Shown: positions 43,373 through 53,020, counted from the stretch's first letter. The stretch: 64,000 nt of DNA from Candidatus Borrarchaeum weybense (GCA_019057385.1 JAHQJS010000006.1:372001-436000); one strand, 5' to 3'. Translations and numbers: made by a program. The notes: generated by a model not told the origin, from the sequence alone.

Positions 43373-44455
43373 GTGTGTCCCTCTTTAGATTCAACTTCTC
43401 AAAAATTCGATGTTTCAATTGTTGTGACAGCTTATAATGAAGAACGTTTGATTGAAAGAAGTATTTTATCCTCACTTCGACTTAAAGAATACAATAACGC
43501 TCGTTGTAAAATCATTTATGTGTGTGATATCGGAAGCGATACAACACATGAAATTGCAAAATATTATCGCGAACAATTGGATGTACTTTTGATACGAAAG
43601 GAACGAGGAGGAAAAGCATCCGCGCTGAGAGATGCCATGAAACACATTGAAGGCGATTATATCCTTTTTCTGGATGCAGATTGTTTGCCTCCTATTGATT
43701 TTGTAGATCGAATGCTTGCAGAACTTGATGATGATTTAATTGGAGTACAAGCTATCCCCGTGCCTACGAGTTCCAACCGCTTTGTAGAGTCATTTTCATC
43801 TATTGATGAAAGTTGGGGCTGTTTTTTACGTTATCTCTGGAGTCATTTAGAGGGAGCTGACTTTATTGGACGGTCTGCCTTGTTCAAGGCGGACATAATT
43901 CTAGATTTTGGCTGGAAAGATTACCTTTCAGAGGATTTAGAACTCTCTACACGACTAATATTAGGCGATAATAAAATTAAATATACAAATATCTTTGTTC
44001 CAGAAGATAAACCGAAAAGTCTGAAAGCCTTTATAAAACAAAGAATTAGATGGGCAACTGGGGCAATTCAAGTAGCTAAAACGCATTTCAAAACGCTTTT
44101 TTCTCAAGTTGGCATTTCAAGAACCAGAAAATTAGCCTATGCTACTTATATGCTATTTCCAATCATATTTTATCCCGCATTTATATTGGTGATACTTTTA
44201 TTAACCTTTGAAAAATTGTTTTCATGGCCAGGCCTTGGTCTGTGGGTATATCCCCTTAATTACTTTATTTGGTGTGTACTCCTAGCAGTACCGCTCTGTT
44301 GCAGTTGGTTGTACGTTTATGGCCTTGATAAATGGAAAACAGCATTTGTAGGACTTGCTTTCCCATTCATGGTTCCAGTCTATACAATAATAACAATCGG
44401 AACTATTATCTCTCTTATACAAGGCAAACAAGAATGGTATAAAACCGAACGTTAG
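43373..44455 (+). CDS. Membrane-bound family 2 glycosyltransferase
   Basis: 360 residues, GTG start, GAGG ribosome site 8 bases before. GT2 catalytic part: VTAYNEERLIERS, DADCLPP (DxD), EDLELSTRL (ED) and QRIRWATGA (QxxRW), the processive-type motifs of cellulose/hyaluronan synthase relatives. Three to four C-terminal membrane helices follow (FPIIFYPAFILVILLL, etc.). It may extend a surface glycan or transfer from nucleotide sugar to lipid. The membrane-anchored sensor-like protein starts 33 bases later, perhaps as partner. Confidence 0.85.
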   Translation: MCPSLDSTSQKFDVSIVVTAYNEERLIERSILSSLRLKEYNNARCKIIYVCDIGSDTTHEIAKYYREQLDVLLIRKERGGKASALRDAMKHIEGDYILFLDADCLPPIDFVDRMLAELDDDLIGVQAIPVPTSSNRFVESFSSIDESWGCFLRYLWSHLEGADFIGRSALFKADIILDFGWKDYLSEDLELSTRLILGDNKIKYTNIFVPEDKPKSLKAFIKQRIRWATGAIQVAKTHFKTLFSQVGISRTRKLAYATYMLFPIIFYPAFILVILLLTFEKLFSWPGLGLWVYPLNYFIWCVLLAVPLCCSWLYVYGLDKWKTAFVGLAFPFMVPVYTIITIGTIISLIQGKQEWYKTER

Positions 44456-44488
44456 AGATATATCTGAGTAATGGACAGAGGAAAGATT

Positions 44489-45352
44489 ATGAAGAAAAGG
44501 ATATGGGGGTCATTAATCATCGCCCTTGTTATTATCCTGTATAGTTTGGCAGCTATTCAACCTGTTTTTGCCAAAAATGTCTCAGTTACTACAGATTGGA
44601 GTTGGAAAGCCTATTCTGCAATTCCTCCTAATTCCACTGATTGGACTGAAGTAAATTATGAAGATACTTTCTGGTGGGATGTTGACGCTCCACATAAACA
44701 CAAGGTTAGTCCCTCAGATATTCACAATATGGAGGGCACGAGCGCTCAATGGATCTGGTCCGCAAGTGCTGGTGGCGATGATGTTTTTGTATACTTTAGA
44801 AAAAGTTTCTACCTTACAAAAAATCCTACTTCAGCACAGCTAGCCATCACAGCAGATGACGACTATTGGTTGTATGTAAATGGAATATTTGTTGGATCGG
44901 ATTCACATTATTTTGGTGATGCTCCAGAATTTCATTGGCAAACGGCTGAGATTTACGATGTCACTTCGCTTTTACGTGAAGGTAAAAATGTAATTGCCGT
45001 TAAGGTCTATGATTGGGGTCTATATGAAGGTCTCTTGGTAGATTGTACTATAGAAGGGTCTGAATTAAGTCCAATAAACTTCTGGGTTGCGTTTCCACGT
45101 TGGATTGGATTCTTAGTCTTTGGTATTGCAATTTTTTCGATAGTTTTAGCGGTTTATTACATTCCACGACGAGTTTCAAAGAAAACATTAATTGTAATTA
45201 TCACAAGCAGAGGCAAAATTTCTTTTAAGACACTAGCTGACCAAATGGGCAGGGATGAGAGGCGAATTCGTAAAAAAGTGAAAGAATTAATTACAGAAAA
45301 CAAATTAAAAGCGCACATATCTGAAGATAGAAAAGAAGTTGAACTTGACTAG
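44489..45352 (+). CDS. Membrane protein with outer galactose-binding-like domain and cytoplasmic helix-turn-helix
   Basis: About 287 residues, ATG after AGAGGAAAG. Signal-anchor SLIIALVIILYSLAAIQPVFA, then a 170-residue extracellular domain rich in Trp and aromatic residues (ITADDDYWLYVNG, NVIAVKVYDWG) resembling galactose-binding-like/CBM beta-sandwich domains. A membrane helix WIGFLVFGIAIFSIVLAVYYI follows, and then about 60 cytoplasmic residues with a winged-helix look (KISFKTLADQMGRDERRIRKKVKELI). The layout fits a one-component surface-glycan or carbohydrate sensor. Confidence 0.75.
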   Translation: MKKRIWGSLIIALVIILYSLAAIQPVFAKNVSVTTDWSWKAYSAIPPNSTDWTEVNYEDTFWWDVDAPHKHKVSPSDIHNMEGTSAQWIWSASAGGDDVFVYFRKSFYLTKNPTSAQLAITADDDYWLYVNGIFVGSDSHYFGDAPEFHWQTAEIYDVTSLLREGKNVIAVKVYDWGLYEGLLVDCTIEGSELSPINFWVAFPRWIGFLVFGIAIFSIVLAVYYIPRRVSKKTLIVIITSRGKISFKTLADQMGRDERRIRKKVKELITENKLKAHISEDRKEVELD

Positions 45353-45382
45353 TTTAAGAACTTTTTTCACCACTCCCGCCTC

Positions 45383-45412
45383 TGGAAGCCCCTATCCTTT
45401 AGGGGGGTAATT
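45383..45412 (-). repeat. IS-type end hairpin between convergent genes
   Basis: On the minus strand AATTACCCCCC-TAAAGGAT-AGGGGCTTCC. The TACCCCC...GGGGCTTCC frame is that of the end-hairpin family in this window. It overlaps the stop codon of the GTPase gene and lies 31 bases beyond the convergent gene's stop. It may work now as a bidirectional terminator. Confidence 0.5.
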
Positions 45413-45915
45413 TACATTGCTGGAATGCATTCCAATGTTTTACGCAAAAGAACTGCGATAGCCTTCCCAATACCCTCTCCTGTTATTGCACTTGTACCCA
45501 CAATAGAAAAGGAATCTCCAGCAGCTAGAGAGAAATATTCCACGTCTAAGGCATCGGGTAAATCCTGTTTATTTGCAACTAGAACAAAAGGGACCGTATC
45601 TGGAAGTTTATTTAACAATCGTTGCAGCATCTTCACTGCAGTTGAAAATGTGTGAGGTCTTGAGCTGTCAAAAAGAACAAGTAAGCCATCTGCTCCTTGA
45701 ACTAAGATTTCTCTCATAAATTCGAAGTGTTCATGACCTGGCGTACCAAAAGCAAAGATTTTTATTCCAGACAGATTACAACGTCCAAAATCTAAAGCGA
45801 CTGTTCTACCTTCATCATTATTTATGCTAAGTGCTCGTTTTCCACTAAGTTTTTTAATAAAAGTAGATTTGCCGCAAGCTATGGGACCAGTCACAACTAA
45901 TTTAAATCTAGACAA
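45412..45915 (-). CDS. Small Arf/Rab-like GTPase
   Basis: 167 residues. G1 GPIACGKST (10-18), Thr in GRTVALDFG, G3 FGTPGHEHF, G4 NKQDLPDAL, G5 TSAITGEG. Same family as the larger GTPase at 6536, with the FGTPG switch II, but without the winged-helix tail. No prenylation Cys at the C-terminus. It probably cycles with roadblock-type regulators such as the one at 20069. Single gene. Confidence 0.87.
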   Translation of the reverse strand: MSRFKLVVTGPIACGKSTFIKKLSGKRALSINNDEGRTVALDFGRCNLSGIKIFAFGTPGHEHFEFMREILVQGADGLLVLFDSSRPHTFSTAVKMLQRLLNKLPDTVPFVLVANKQDLPDALDVEYFSLAAGDSFSIVGTSAITGEGIGKAIAVLLRKTLECIPAM

Positions 45916-46057
45916 CGGGATACCTCAGTTTTGTAATCTATTTCAGAACATCGATATTTGATTTAAGAATGCGTAACACTGGGGTATGATAGATTTTCAA
46001 AATCTTGTCTTGATTCAGTCTAAAAGAAAAAGAAAATGTAATTTGATATGTGATTGA

Positions 46058-46477
46058 CTATTCTCCAATGATTTGAACTATTATTTCTCTGGAGCGGGAC
46101 TTTACATCAAGTTCAAGAAAAACAATCTGTTGCCAAGTTCCCAATATCAGTCTTTTTTCATTAAAAGGTACTGTAAGACTTGGTCCTAAAATAGATGCCC
46201 TAACATGGCTATGCCCATTGCCGTCATGCCAGAGTTCATGATGCTTGTAGTATGCGTTTTTCGGGGCGAATTTCTCAAGTGCATTAGGTAAATCTTCTAT
46301 TAAGCCTGGTTCGTACTCGATAGTTGTAATAGCTCCTGTCGCCCCAGGACAGAAAACTGTGGCGATTCCGTTATTTAAATTAGTTTCTTGAATTACCTTA
46401 TTTACAGACTTGGAGATATCAATGATATCTACTTCACCTTTAGTTTGAAACTTGATTTTTTTTGTCACTACGGTCAT
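46058..46477 (-). CDS. YjbQ/UPF0047-family protein
   Basis: 139 residues. The characteristic core GIATVFCPGATGAITTIEYEP, then HHELWHDGNGHSHVRASILGPSLTVPF and the C-terminal LGTWQQIVFLELD. These residues form the metal/phosphate site of the YjbQ family, thought to have a thiamine-phosphate-related phosphatase or synthase activity in bacteria. GAGGAGGAAAT precedes the start. The upstream gene is the histone-fold fusion on the same strand, 38 bases away. Confidence 0.88.
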   Translation of the reverse strand: MTVVTKKIKFQTKGEVDIIDISKSVNKVIQETNLNNGIATVFCPGATGAITTIEYEPGLIEDLPNALEKFAPKNAYYKHHELWHDGNGHSHVRASILGPSLTVPFNEKRLILGTWQQIVFLELDVKSRSREIIVQIIGE

Positions 46478-46515
46478 TTCCTCCTCTCCTAGTTATTTTT
46501 TGACTATTTTTCCGA

Positions 46516-47343
46516 TCAGAAGATTTGCGAACTTTTTTTCTTTAAAAGCCCTGAGGCACCTTTTCTAATATCTTTTCCTTCTATCGTCTTCCTTTGAGAC
46601 GTACTTGCAATATTGGCTGCCCTTACGACAGTTTGAATGATTATATTTTCTAAAATATCTCGGAGAACATCTGGTGCATCTTGGCCTATTCTTTTTGCAC
46701 CAGCATCTTTTAGTAATCTCCTCATTGTAGTCTTTTTTAACTCATGTGTGTATAGTTTTGTTAAATCCCATCTTCTAATGAAATTTACAATAGCATCAAT
46801 GAGATCCCTTTCTCCTAATTTTCTATTTTTAGCTGCGATTTCGAGTTGAACAGCATGCACTCCTCTTGAGATCTTTCCGTGATACGATACGATATCACCG
46901 CCCATATACTGAGGTGCCTCCATAAATGCATATTCACCCTGAATATCTCTTGCTTCGAGTTCTTCACGGAGCATTTCAATATAATCAACGTCAATAGTAA
47001 CTCCACCAGACGTGCCAAATAAAACAGTAATTTCTTCGAATGATGTAATTGGTTTTTCCATACCATGAATGTCTAAGAGAAGCACTTCTGAATGAGTTTT
47101 AAGGAGATCAGTGATGATTTCTTGAATCCTCTTACGAAAAGGTGTGTCTCTCCACTTAGCCCTGTTGTAGTCTTTATCTTCACGTGAGACAGTCGCAATC
47201 AAGGCATATGCTCCAACTTCGATTGCAACTCTATATGCTATTTCACCTGTTAAGAGATCTGCACGTGGACCCATAGCATGAGGCGCCGTCAATAAGACTG
47301 GTATGTCTCCAGGAATCTCAATAAATCCTTTTAAAGTCAACAT
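46516..47343 (-). CDS. N-formylglutamate amidohydrolase-like protein fused to a C-terminal histone fold
   Basis: About 275 residues from the ATG at 47343 (GTGGAG six bases before); further in-frame ATGs at 47373 and 47427 are possible. The first 200 residues follow the N-formylglutamate amidohydrolase fold: PVLLTAPHAMGPRADLLTGEI, then SREDKDYNRA and LLLDIHGM. The last 70 (46519-46728) read MRRLLKDAGAKRIGQDA ... LRDILENIIIQTVVRAANIA ... RKTIEGKDIRKGASGLLKK, matching archaeal histones in all three helices including the RKT loop and its partner KD. So an enzyme fold carries a DNA-packaging fold. Function of the pair is unknown. Confidence 0.82.
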   Translation of the reverse strand: MLTLKGFIEIPGDIPVLLTAPHAMGPRADLLTGEIAYRVAIEVGAYALIATVSREDKDYNRAKWRDTPFRKRIQEIITDLLKTHSEVLLLDIHGMEKPITSFEEITVLFGTSGGVTIDVDYIEMLREELEARDIQGEYAFMEAPQYMGGDIVSYHGKISRGVHAVQLEIAAKNRKLGERDLIDAIVNFIRRWDLTKLYTHELKKTTMRRLLKDAGAKRIGQDAPDVLRDILENIIIQTVVRAANIASTSQRKTIEGKDIRKGASGLLKKKSSQIF

Positions 47344-47544
47344 ATTTTTCTCCACAGACTTCGATGACCTCATAGAATTCCCTTGTGACTGCGGTGACAG
47401 AATGCAAAACTTCTTGATTACTTTCAATTCAAGGCTTATAAAAAAATATTTTATAATTGCTTTGTATTTATCTAGCGATTAAGATATTGCGAATCATCAA
47501 ACACTAACCTCATTAGACGAAATATATCTGTTTGAGGGATCGAT

Positions 47545-49020
47545 TTGGGTGTCATCGAAAATATTTGTCGTGAGTACGAAGTTGCTATCGGACTTGAAGA
47601 GGAACTGTTAATCATTTCAAAGGATGGGACACTTGTAGCTGCTGCAGACCAACTGATGGAAACTGCTGCAAGCCTATTGAACCAAGATGCCGAAAGACTG
47701 GAACGTATAATGTTGAAAATTAGGTCTCTGGATCCAGAACCCAACCTGGCACAAATTGAGCATGTGAGTTTACCGATTCCACTTTCAGAAGTTCCTTCAG
47801 CAATCACCGAAGGAAGGGCGCTTCTCTTAGATTCCGCAAAAAGCCTAGGCTATAAATTGTTTGTTCAAAGTTTACACCCTCTTGAGAGCAATCCACATCC
47901 TATGTGTGGAACTCATATCAATGTATCTGCAAAACGAATAGCTAACGAGATAATGAATCCTAAAGAGATATTAGCCGTATACAACCATCTTTGGAATCAT
48001 CTTCCAGAGCTCATAGCCTTATCTGCAAATACGCCAATCATTCAAGGAGAGAAGGGAGCGGTTAGTAATCGTGTTCTGAACTCAACTGTTCTGAAACCAA
48101 ATCCTTTTGGAAAGTTACAGATCCCTCGTCATCAACCTGCTTTAGTTCAAAATGAATACTATGGTGCCCTACGCTACTCGTTAAAAATAGGTGCACTTGA
48201 AAAAGAGCCAACAATAATCGCAAACACAACAGGACATAGATTACGCGACATTACACCGCGCGGCCCCTCTACAAACATTTCAGACGATAAGGAAGATAGT
48301 TTTACTCGAAATCGTATTGAAACAAGAATTTTTGACAATCAAAGAGAACCGAGAAGGTTAGTAGACTTATCGAGAATTGTGAGTGGGCTTGCAATTGAAG
48401 CACTGTGTCTTTTAGAAAAGGGCAGCCAAATTATTGAAAACCGTGCTCATGCTGTAAATCGAGAAAGAGCGATTTTAGATGGCATAAATGCCACTTTCTT
48501 ACATGAAAAGAATGGTTCTGTCATAGAAATTCCTGCTAGAGAAAGAGTTCTTGAAATGCTTAATCGGACAGAGATGCACAGAGAACTTCTAGGCGCAAAA
48601 CTTCAGACTGATTTGAAAAATGCAAAGACTGAAGTAGAAATAAAACGACCTCGCTTAGAAGTTGCGTATTCCAACCCTGAATTTGAACGTTTGCGAAGAA
48701 GTGGTAAAACGGTAGTATCCGTTCGCTTTGGAAAGGTTAAGAATGTTTCGGACATACGAAGTAGCAAGAAATATAAGATTTCGAGAGGTCAGACTATTAC
48801 AGGAAAACTTGGAATTGGGCTTTCTTTGACTTTTGATGAATCAGAAGCAACTCCAGGTCTAGTAACTGATTTCAAGGATGTTTTAATGAAAAACTATCTG
48901 CTGGTTTCAAGTATCCGTATTCCTCTCAATGAGTCGGATGAAATCATTGCTGCGATTTCTGAAGAAGAATACATGAGGAGACAGTTTTTTGGTGCGGATG
49001 CCTTTCCGTACTTTTTTTAA
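47545..49020 (+). CDS. Glutamate-cysteine ligase 2 (GCS2)-like carboxylate-amine ligase
   Basis: 491 residues, TTG start with GAGGG six bases upstream. Family motifs: IGLEEELLII, NPHPMCGTHINVS, NHLPELIALSANTPII, and RPSTN-type loop TPRGPSTNIS. The fold is that of YbdK/EgtA-type ligases that join an amine to a glutamate-like carboxylate with ATP. Product may be a gamma-glutamyl thiol or other dipeptide. The length exceeds YbdK (about 370) by a C-terminal 110-residue extension. Confidence 0.85.
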   Translation: MGVIENICREYEVAIGLEEELLIISKDGTLVAAADQLMETAASLLNQDAERLERIMLKIRSLDPEPNLAQIEHVSLPIPLSEVPSAITEGRALLLDSAKSLGYKLFVQSLHPLESNPHPMCGTHINVSAKRIANEIMNPKEILAVYNHLWNHLPELIALSANTPIIQGEKGAVSNRVLNSTVLKPNPFGKLQIPRHQPALVQNEYYGALRYSLKIGALEKEPTIIANTTGHRLRDITPRGPSTNISDDKEDSFTRNRIETRIFDNQREPRRLVDLSRIVSGLAIEALCLLEKGSQIIENRAHAVNRERAILDGINATFLHEKNGSVIEIPARERVLEMLNRTEMHRELLGAKLQTDLKNAKTEVEIKRPRLEVAYSNPEFERLRRSGKTVVSVRFGKVKNVSDIRSSKKYKISRGQTITGKLGIGLSLTFDESEATPGLVTDFKDVLMKNYLLVSSIRIPLNESDEIIAAISEEEYMRRQFFGADAFPYFF

Positions 49021-49080
49021 ACATGCTTTTTCTTTCAAAAATCCAAAAAATTAAGAAAAAAGTTGGTTTTTCTATACGAC

Positions 49081-50154
49081 CTATGATCTTTCTGCATCCT
49101 GTTCTGAAATAAAATTCGAGAATCGTTGATGAGCAGTTGTGATACCCATATGCATCGGCGGATGTTTAAATCCATAGGCTGAAACTTCAACAAGAGCCCC
49201 TGTCATATTTCTATCTAAAGCAATCTTTACACCTCTAATAACATCTAAGAGCACACTCACGCCAGCACTTGCATCAGGTAAGGTCAATCTAATATCTACA
49301 GTAACAGGCTGTCCCGCAAAACACTTTCCTTTTATCCAAAAGTAACTAGCTCGGACGTCTTTCATGAAGTCCACAAAATCAGTTGATCCAGCGACTAATG
49401 GAACCTCATAAGGTATAGAACTACTAACCGACTCAGTTTTCACCGATCTCTTCTTTGTATAGCCCTTTTCATCAATGGCTGCAAGCGATTCCGAACCACC
49501 GCCTATGTCGAGCTGGTAACTCTCATCGATATGTACTCCCCTTTGAACACACAGATTAATGAGAGCCTTATGCAAAACAGTCGACCCAATTTGATTCATA
49601 AGGTCATCACCAGCGACAATGCATCCTGCTGAATAAAACTGTTCGCTCCAGTATGGATCTGAAGCTATCAGAATAGGAGTTGGATTGATAAAAGCACATT
49701 TTGTTTCAATTGCTGTTTGAGCCCACCATTTTGACGCTTTTTCGGCAGTACTTGGAAGCAAGTTGATTATTATTTCTGCACCGCTTGCTCTTATGACCTC
49801 CTTAACCTCTGCAGGCTCAGAATTATCTACTTGTATCATTTCTTCCAAAGCACCTTCTGTTGAGCCTAATGGGTCACATTTGTAGACAGTAACATTCAAT
49901 TCGGGGATTTCTGCAAACTTAGGGACATTATTTGGATCTGCAAAGATTGCTGCGCTTAAATCTTTCCCTACTTTTCGTTTATCAATATCAAATGCAGCTA
50001 CAATTTCAATGTCAGTGATTTGGTATTTTCCTAGGGTGATGTTAAGAAGGCCAAGAGCCACTTCACCCTCTTTTGCATCTTTGTAATATTGTAAACCTTG
50101 AACAAGCGCTGAACAAAAATTTCCAACGCCTACAATAGCAACTTTGATTGGCAT
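49081..50154 (-). CDS. ino1: Inositol-3-phosphate synthase (myo-inositol-1-phosphate synthase)
   Basis: 357 residues. GVGNFCSALVQGLQYY is the NAD-binding loop, AAFDIDKRKVGKDL follows, and the lyase core is in NPTPILIASDP, CIVAGDDLMNQIGSTVLHK and QLDIGGGSESLAAID. The family converts glucose-6-phosphate to inositol-3-phosphate with NAD. In archaea the product feeds inositol lipids (archaetidylinositol) and di-inositol phosphate. Length is in the archaeal range. Confidence 0.93.
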   Translation of the reverse strand: MPIKVAIVGVGNFCSALVQGLQYYKDAKEGEVALGLLNITLGKYQITDIEIVAAFDIDKRKVGKDLSAAIFADPNNVPKFAEIPELNVTVYKCDPLGSTEGALEEMIQVDNSEPAEVKEVIRASGAEIIINLLPSTAEKASKWWAQTAIETKCAFINPTPILIASDPYWSEQFYSAGCIVAGDDLMNQIGSTVLHKALINLCVQRGVHIDESYQLDIGGGSESLAAIDEKGYTKKRSVKTESVSSSIPYEVPLVAGSTDFVDFMKDVRASYFWIKGKCFAGQPVTVDIRLTLPDASAGVSVLLDVIRGVKIALDRNMTGALVEVSAYGFKHPPMHMGITTAHQRFSNFISEQDAERS

Positions 50155-50223
50155 TCTTTCACCTTCAAATAATAAACTGTAAATTGTAGAGACCGGTTTA
50201 TACTCGGATTAATAAATAATTCG

Positions 50224-50970
50224 TTATTTTATCTTTTTCTTAGTAATGAAAAACCAACGTTTTGCGTCTTTTCTTATTTTGTTAAATTCAAAATCGGAGT
50301 AGGTTTCAAGAATCTCGAATTCTGCTTCTTTTAGCAATTTTTTAATCGTTTTTAGTTCGTATGCCCTTTCAATGTACTTCTCGTAAAACCGATCGTATTT
50401 TCCGTCTTTCGTTTTCTTAAATAGAATAACCTCTCCGATCCATAGATCTGGTTCTCGTGAATGTGAGTTTAACCAAATTAATTCCGCATCACCAAAGTCA
50501 TAATAATCAGCCTTATATTGGGGTAGTATTTGATTTATTTTGAAATCAGAGTTCATATCAAAGATAAACACTCCATCTTGATTCAGGTGTTTGCTTATCG
50601 TTTTGAAGCATTTTTGGAGACTATCTTCTTGTAAAATATAGTTTAATGAATCATAAGTGCAGATTATCAGATCGTATTTCTGCCCAAGATTGAATTCAAC
50701 CATATTGCTTTGATATACCTTCAGACCTCGTTTTTTTGCAATTTCCAACATTTTTTCGGAAATATCTAAGCCTTCGATGTCATATCCCTCATCAATAAAA
50801 ATCTTAGCCAATCTCCCCGTTCCGCAAGCAAGGTCCAATATTATTTTTGGTTTATAATTAATCTCTTTGAGAATTTCCGAGATGAAGTTATAATACTCGG
50901 CGTAGAATTCATCAGGAGTGATTTTATCATAGATTTCAGCGAGTTTTTGGTATGGTCTCATGGTGTCCAT
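50224..50970 (-). CDS. SAM-dependent methyltransferase
   Basis: 248 residues. LDLACGTGRLAKIF, DIEGLDISEKMLEIA and YDLIICTYDSLNYI are motifs I to III of class I methyltransferases, of the Methyltransf_25 type. The C-terminal half has AELIWLNSHSREPD. Substrate unknown. It lies downstream of nothing on the same strand and 70 bases before the divergent inositol-phosphate synthase end. Confidence 0.85.
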   Translation of the reverse strand: MDTMRPYQKLAEIYDKITPDEFYAEYYNFISEILKEINYKPKIILDLACGTGRLAKIFIDEGYDIEGLDISEKMLEIAKKRGLKVYQSNMVEFNLGQKYDLIICTYDSLNYILQEDSLQKCFKTISKHLNQDGVFIFDMNSDFKINQILPQYKADYYDFGDAELIWLNSHSREPDLWIGEVILFKKTKDGKYDRFYEKYIERAYELKTIKKLLKEAEFEILETYSDFEFNKIRKDAKRWFFITKKKIK

Positions 50971-51097
50971 AATCTCATAACTTAGTGAATCTATTTATTA
51001 AAGTTTTAGAAAATTAGAGCAATCTACCGTATATCAGTATCTTTAAATTCTGCAAAGTTTTTCTACTATGTATAGCGGTTTAGAGGGGAGTCCAAGA

Positions 51098-52243
51098 ATG
51101 GGATTTAGATTTTTTCAACCAAAAGAAAGTATATGTCAAATATGCGGTTCAAAAAGTGTTGAAATATCCGAACTCTTAGGTATTTGTGGTGATTGTATAA
51201 GAGAAAATCCACCATCTTCACTTCCTTTTATAAAAATGGCACATAAAGAAGCAAGAATGCCTTATGGTCTACCCGCTGATCCGCCAAAAACCCCTAATGG
51301 AATTAAATGTAACTTCTGTTCTAATGAATGCTCTTTAGGAGAGAATGAGGTAGGTTACTGTGGAATACGTAGGAATGAAAATGGGCGTTTCACAAAGGTT
51401 GGAACTGAATATGCACTTTACCATGCTTATTTAGATTCCCATGTAACTAATTGTTGTGCAGCATGGTTTTGTCCAGCAGGTACAGGTAATGGATATCCTA
51501 AATATGCATATCGTGAAGGACCTGAACAAGGATATTCTAATTTAGCAATATTTTGTTATGGATGTAATTTTAATTGCCTATTCTGCCAGAATGCGTCTCA
51601 TAAAGAACTTCCAAAGCACATGATGAATATAGAAGATTTCGTAAAAGTTGTCAGAAAAAATGAACAAATTAGTTGTATATGTTTCTTTGGAGGCTCTCCT
51701 GAACCACAATTGCCATTTGCCCTTAATGCATCTAAACGTGTTTTAGAATTAAAGAAAAAGATATTACGGATTTGCTGGGAATGGAACGGATGTGGTAACT
51801 CGTCCTTTGTAAAAAAAGCAGCCCAACTTTCTCTTGAAACCGGAGGAAATATAAAATTCGATTTGAAAGCAGCCACGCCCTCTCTGAGTTTAGCCCTCTC
51901 TGCAGTCGATAATACGAAAGCCTTCGAAAATTTCGAAATGATAGCAAAAGAGTTTTATAATGAGCGTCCAAACTTACCTCTCCTCATGGCCTCCACCTTA
52001 CTTGTGCCGGGGTATGTAAGTGCTGCAGAAGTAGAGCAAATCGCACTATTTATATCGGAAATAAATCCAGATATCCCCTATTCCCTTTTGGCGTTTTATC
52101 CTGCGTTTAAAATGATGGATTTACCCCCAACCTCTAAGGTCCAGGCATCAGAATGCTATCACATTGCTAAGAAATACCTTAACAGGGTAAATATAGGAAA
52201 TTTGCATATCTTGGGTATTAAAGCACAAAATGAATTACTATGA
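51098..52243 (+). CDS. Radical SAM protein (PflA-like activating-enzyme family)
   Basis: About 381 residues. N-terminal CQICG...CGDC and CNFCSNECSLGENEVGYCGIRRN cysteine groups precede the radical SAM cluster motif CNFNCLFCQN (CX3CX2C). GGSPEPQLPFALN and FDLKAATPSL are the glycine-rich and later motifs. The layout is that of COG1313/AmmeMemoRadiSam-type pyruvate-formate-lyase activating-enzyme relatives. ATG 51098 follows GAGGGGAG; ATG 51068 is upstream. No glycyl-radical enzyme is nearby. Confidence 0.87.
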   Translation: MGFRFFQPKESICQICGSKSVEISELLGICGDCIRENPPSSLPFIKMAHKEARMPYGLPADPPKTPNGIKCNFCSNECSLGENEVGYCGIRRNENGRFTKVGTEYALYHAYLDSHVTNCCAAWFCPAGTGNGYPKYAYREGPEQGYSNLAIFCYGCNFNCLFCQNASHKELPKHMMNIEDFVKVVRKNEQISCICFFGGSPEPQLPFALNASKRVLELKKKILRICWEWNGCGNSSFVKKAAQLSLETGGNIKFDLKAATPSLSLALSAVDNTKAFENFEMIAKEFYNERPNLPLLMASTLLVPGYVSAAEVEQIALFISEINPDIPYSLLAFYPAFKMMDLPPTSKVQASECYHIAKKYLNRVNIGNLHILGIKAQNELL

Positions 52244-52285
52244 AAAAAAGAAGCCTCTTGTAGAAACTACCAACCTTACAATTAT

Positions 52286-53020
52286 TTATAAAACAGCGGA
52301 ATGGTTGATAACATTCCACATTTTATAATAATCATCAATCTTTCCGTTGGCGGAAAGACCAGCCTTAAGGTTATCGGGCTGTGCGCTCGTCACCGAGTTC
52401 AACACATGCTTCATTACTACTGTTTTTTTCAGTATTTCAGCAGTCTTGAAGGACGTTATCCCGCTATGCTTGAAGAGTTTATGGATCTGTGACCAGCTAC
52501 GGTAAGGACTACCCTTTTTCAAATGAGGTTCTATGTACTCCTCAACTTGTGAGAGCACCCAATCGTAGATGGCTGGAAATGCTTCCTTAAACCCTAGCCC
52601 TCTTCGAGCTATTACATAACTTGCGAAGTGATGGACTGTCAAATTATGTAATCCTGAATATTTGTAGTTCCCAATGAGGGAGGTATATCCTGGAAATACT
52701 TTTCGAAAGGACACACCGCGCTTTTTGCATTTTCTCTCTAATAATTGCAAGGCGGTGGTCTTCAAATTGCTCAGTTTTCGGTTGCGTGTTGTATTATAGG
52801 AAAATTCTTGCTCTAATTGTAAATCTTCAACTACAATTCCTTTACCTTTATTGATGCAATAATTGACGACTTTATCCATTTTATAGGAGATATAATCATT
52901 ACGTTTATCTGTTCTATAGCTGTGAAGATTGCCAAATGATATTTTGCGATAGGAAAGCAATGTGCCGTTCTGATTCACGTTTGTTAACGCCACAAAATTA
53001 TAATTAAAATCTAAGCCGCT
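52286..53020 (-). pseudogene. TnpB (IS605 OrfB) remnant, RuvC half only
   Basis: An open frame of 244 residues begins after a TAA at 53023-53021 with GLDFNYNFVALTNVNQNG (RuvC-I) and continues through KGIVVEDLQLE (RuvC-II) to YTSLIGNYKYSGLHNLTVH ... VIARRGLGF (RuvC-III). The N-terminal half of about 200 residues expected in TnpB is missing upstream, and no start lies before RuvC-I. So the gene is dead as annotated, though the RuvC part is well preserved. 53024-53255 shows no recognisable N-terminal half. Confidence 0.7.
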
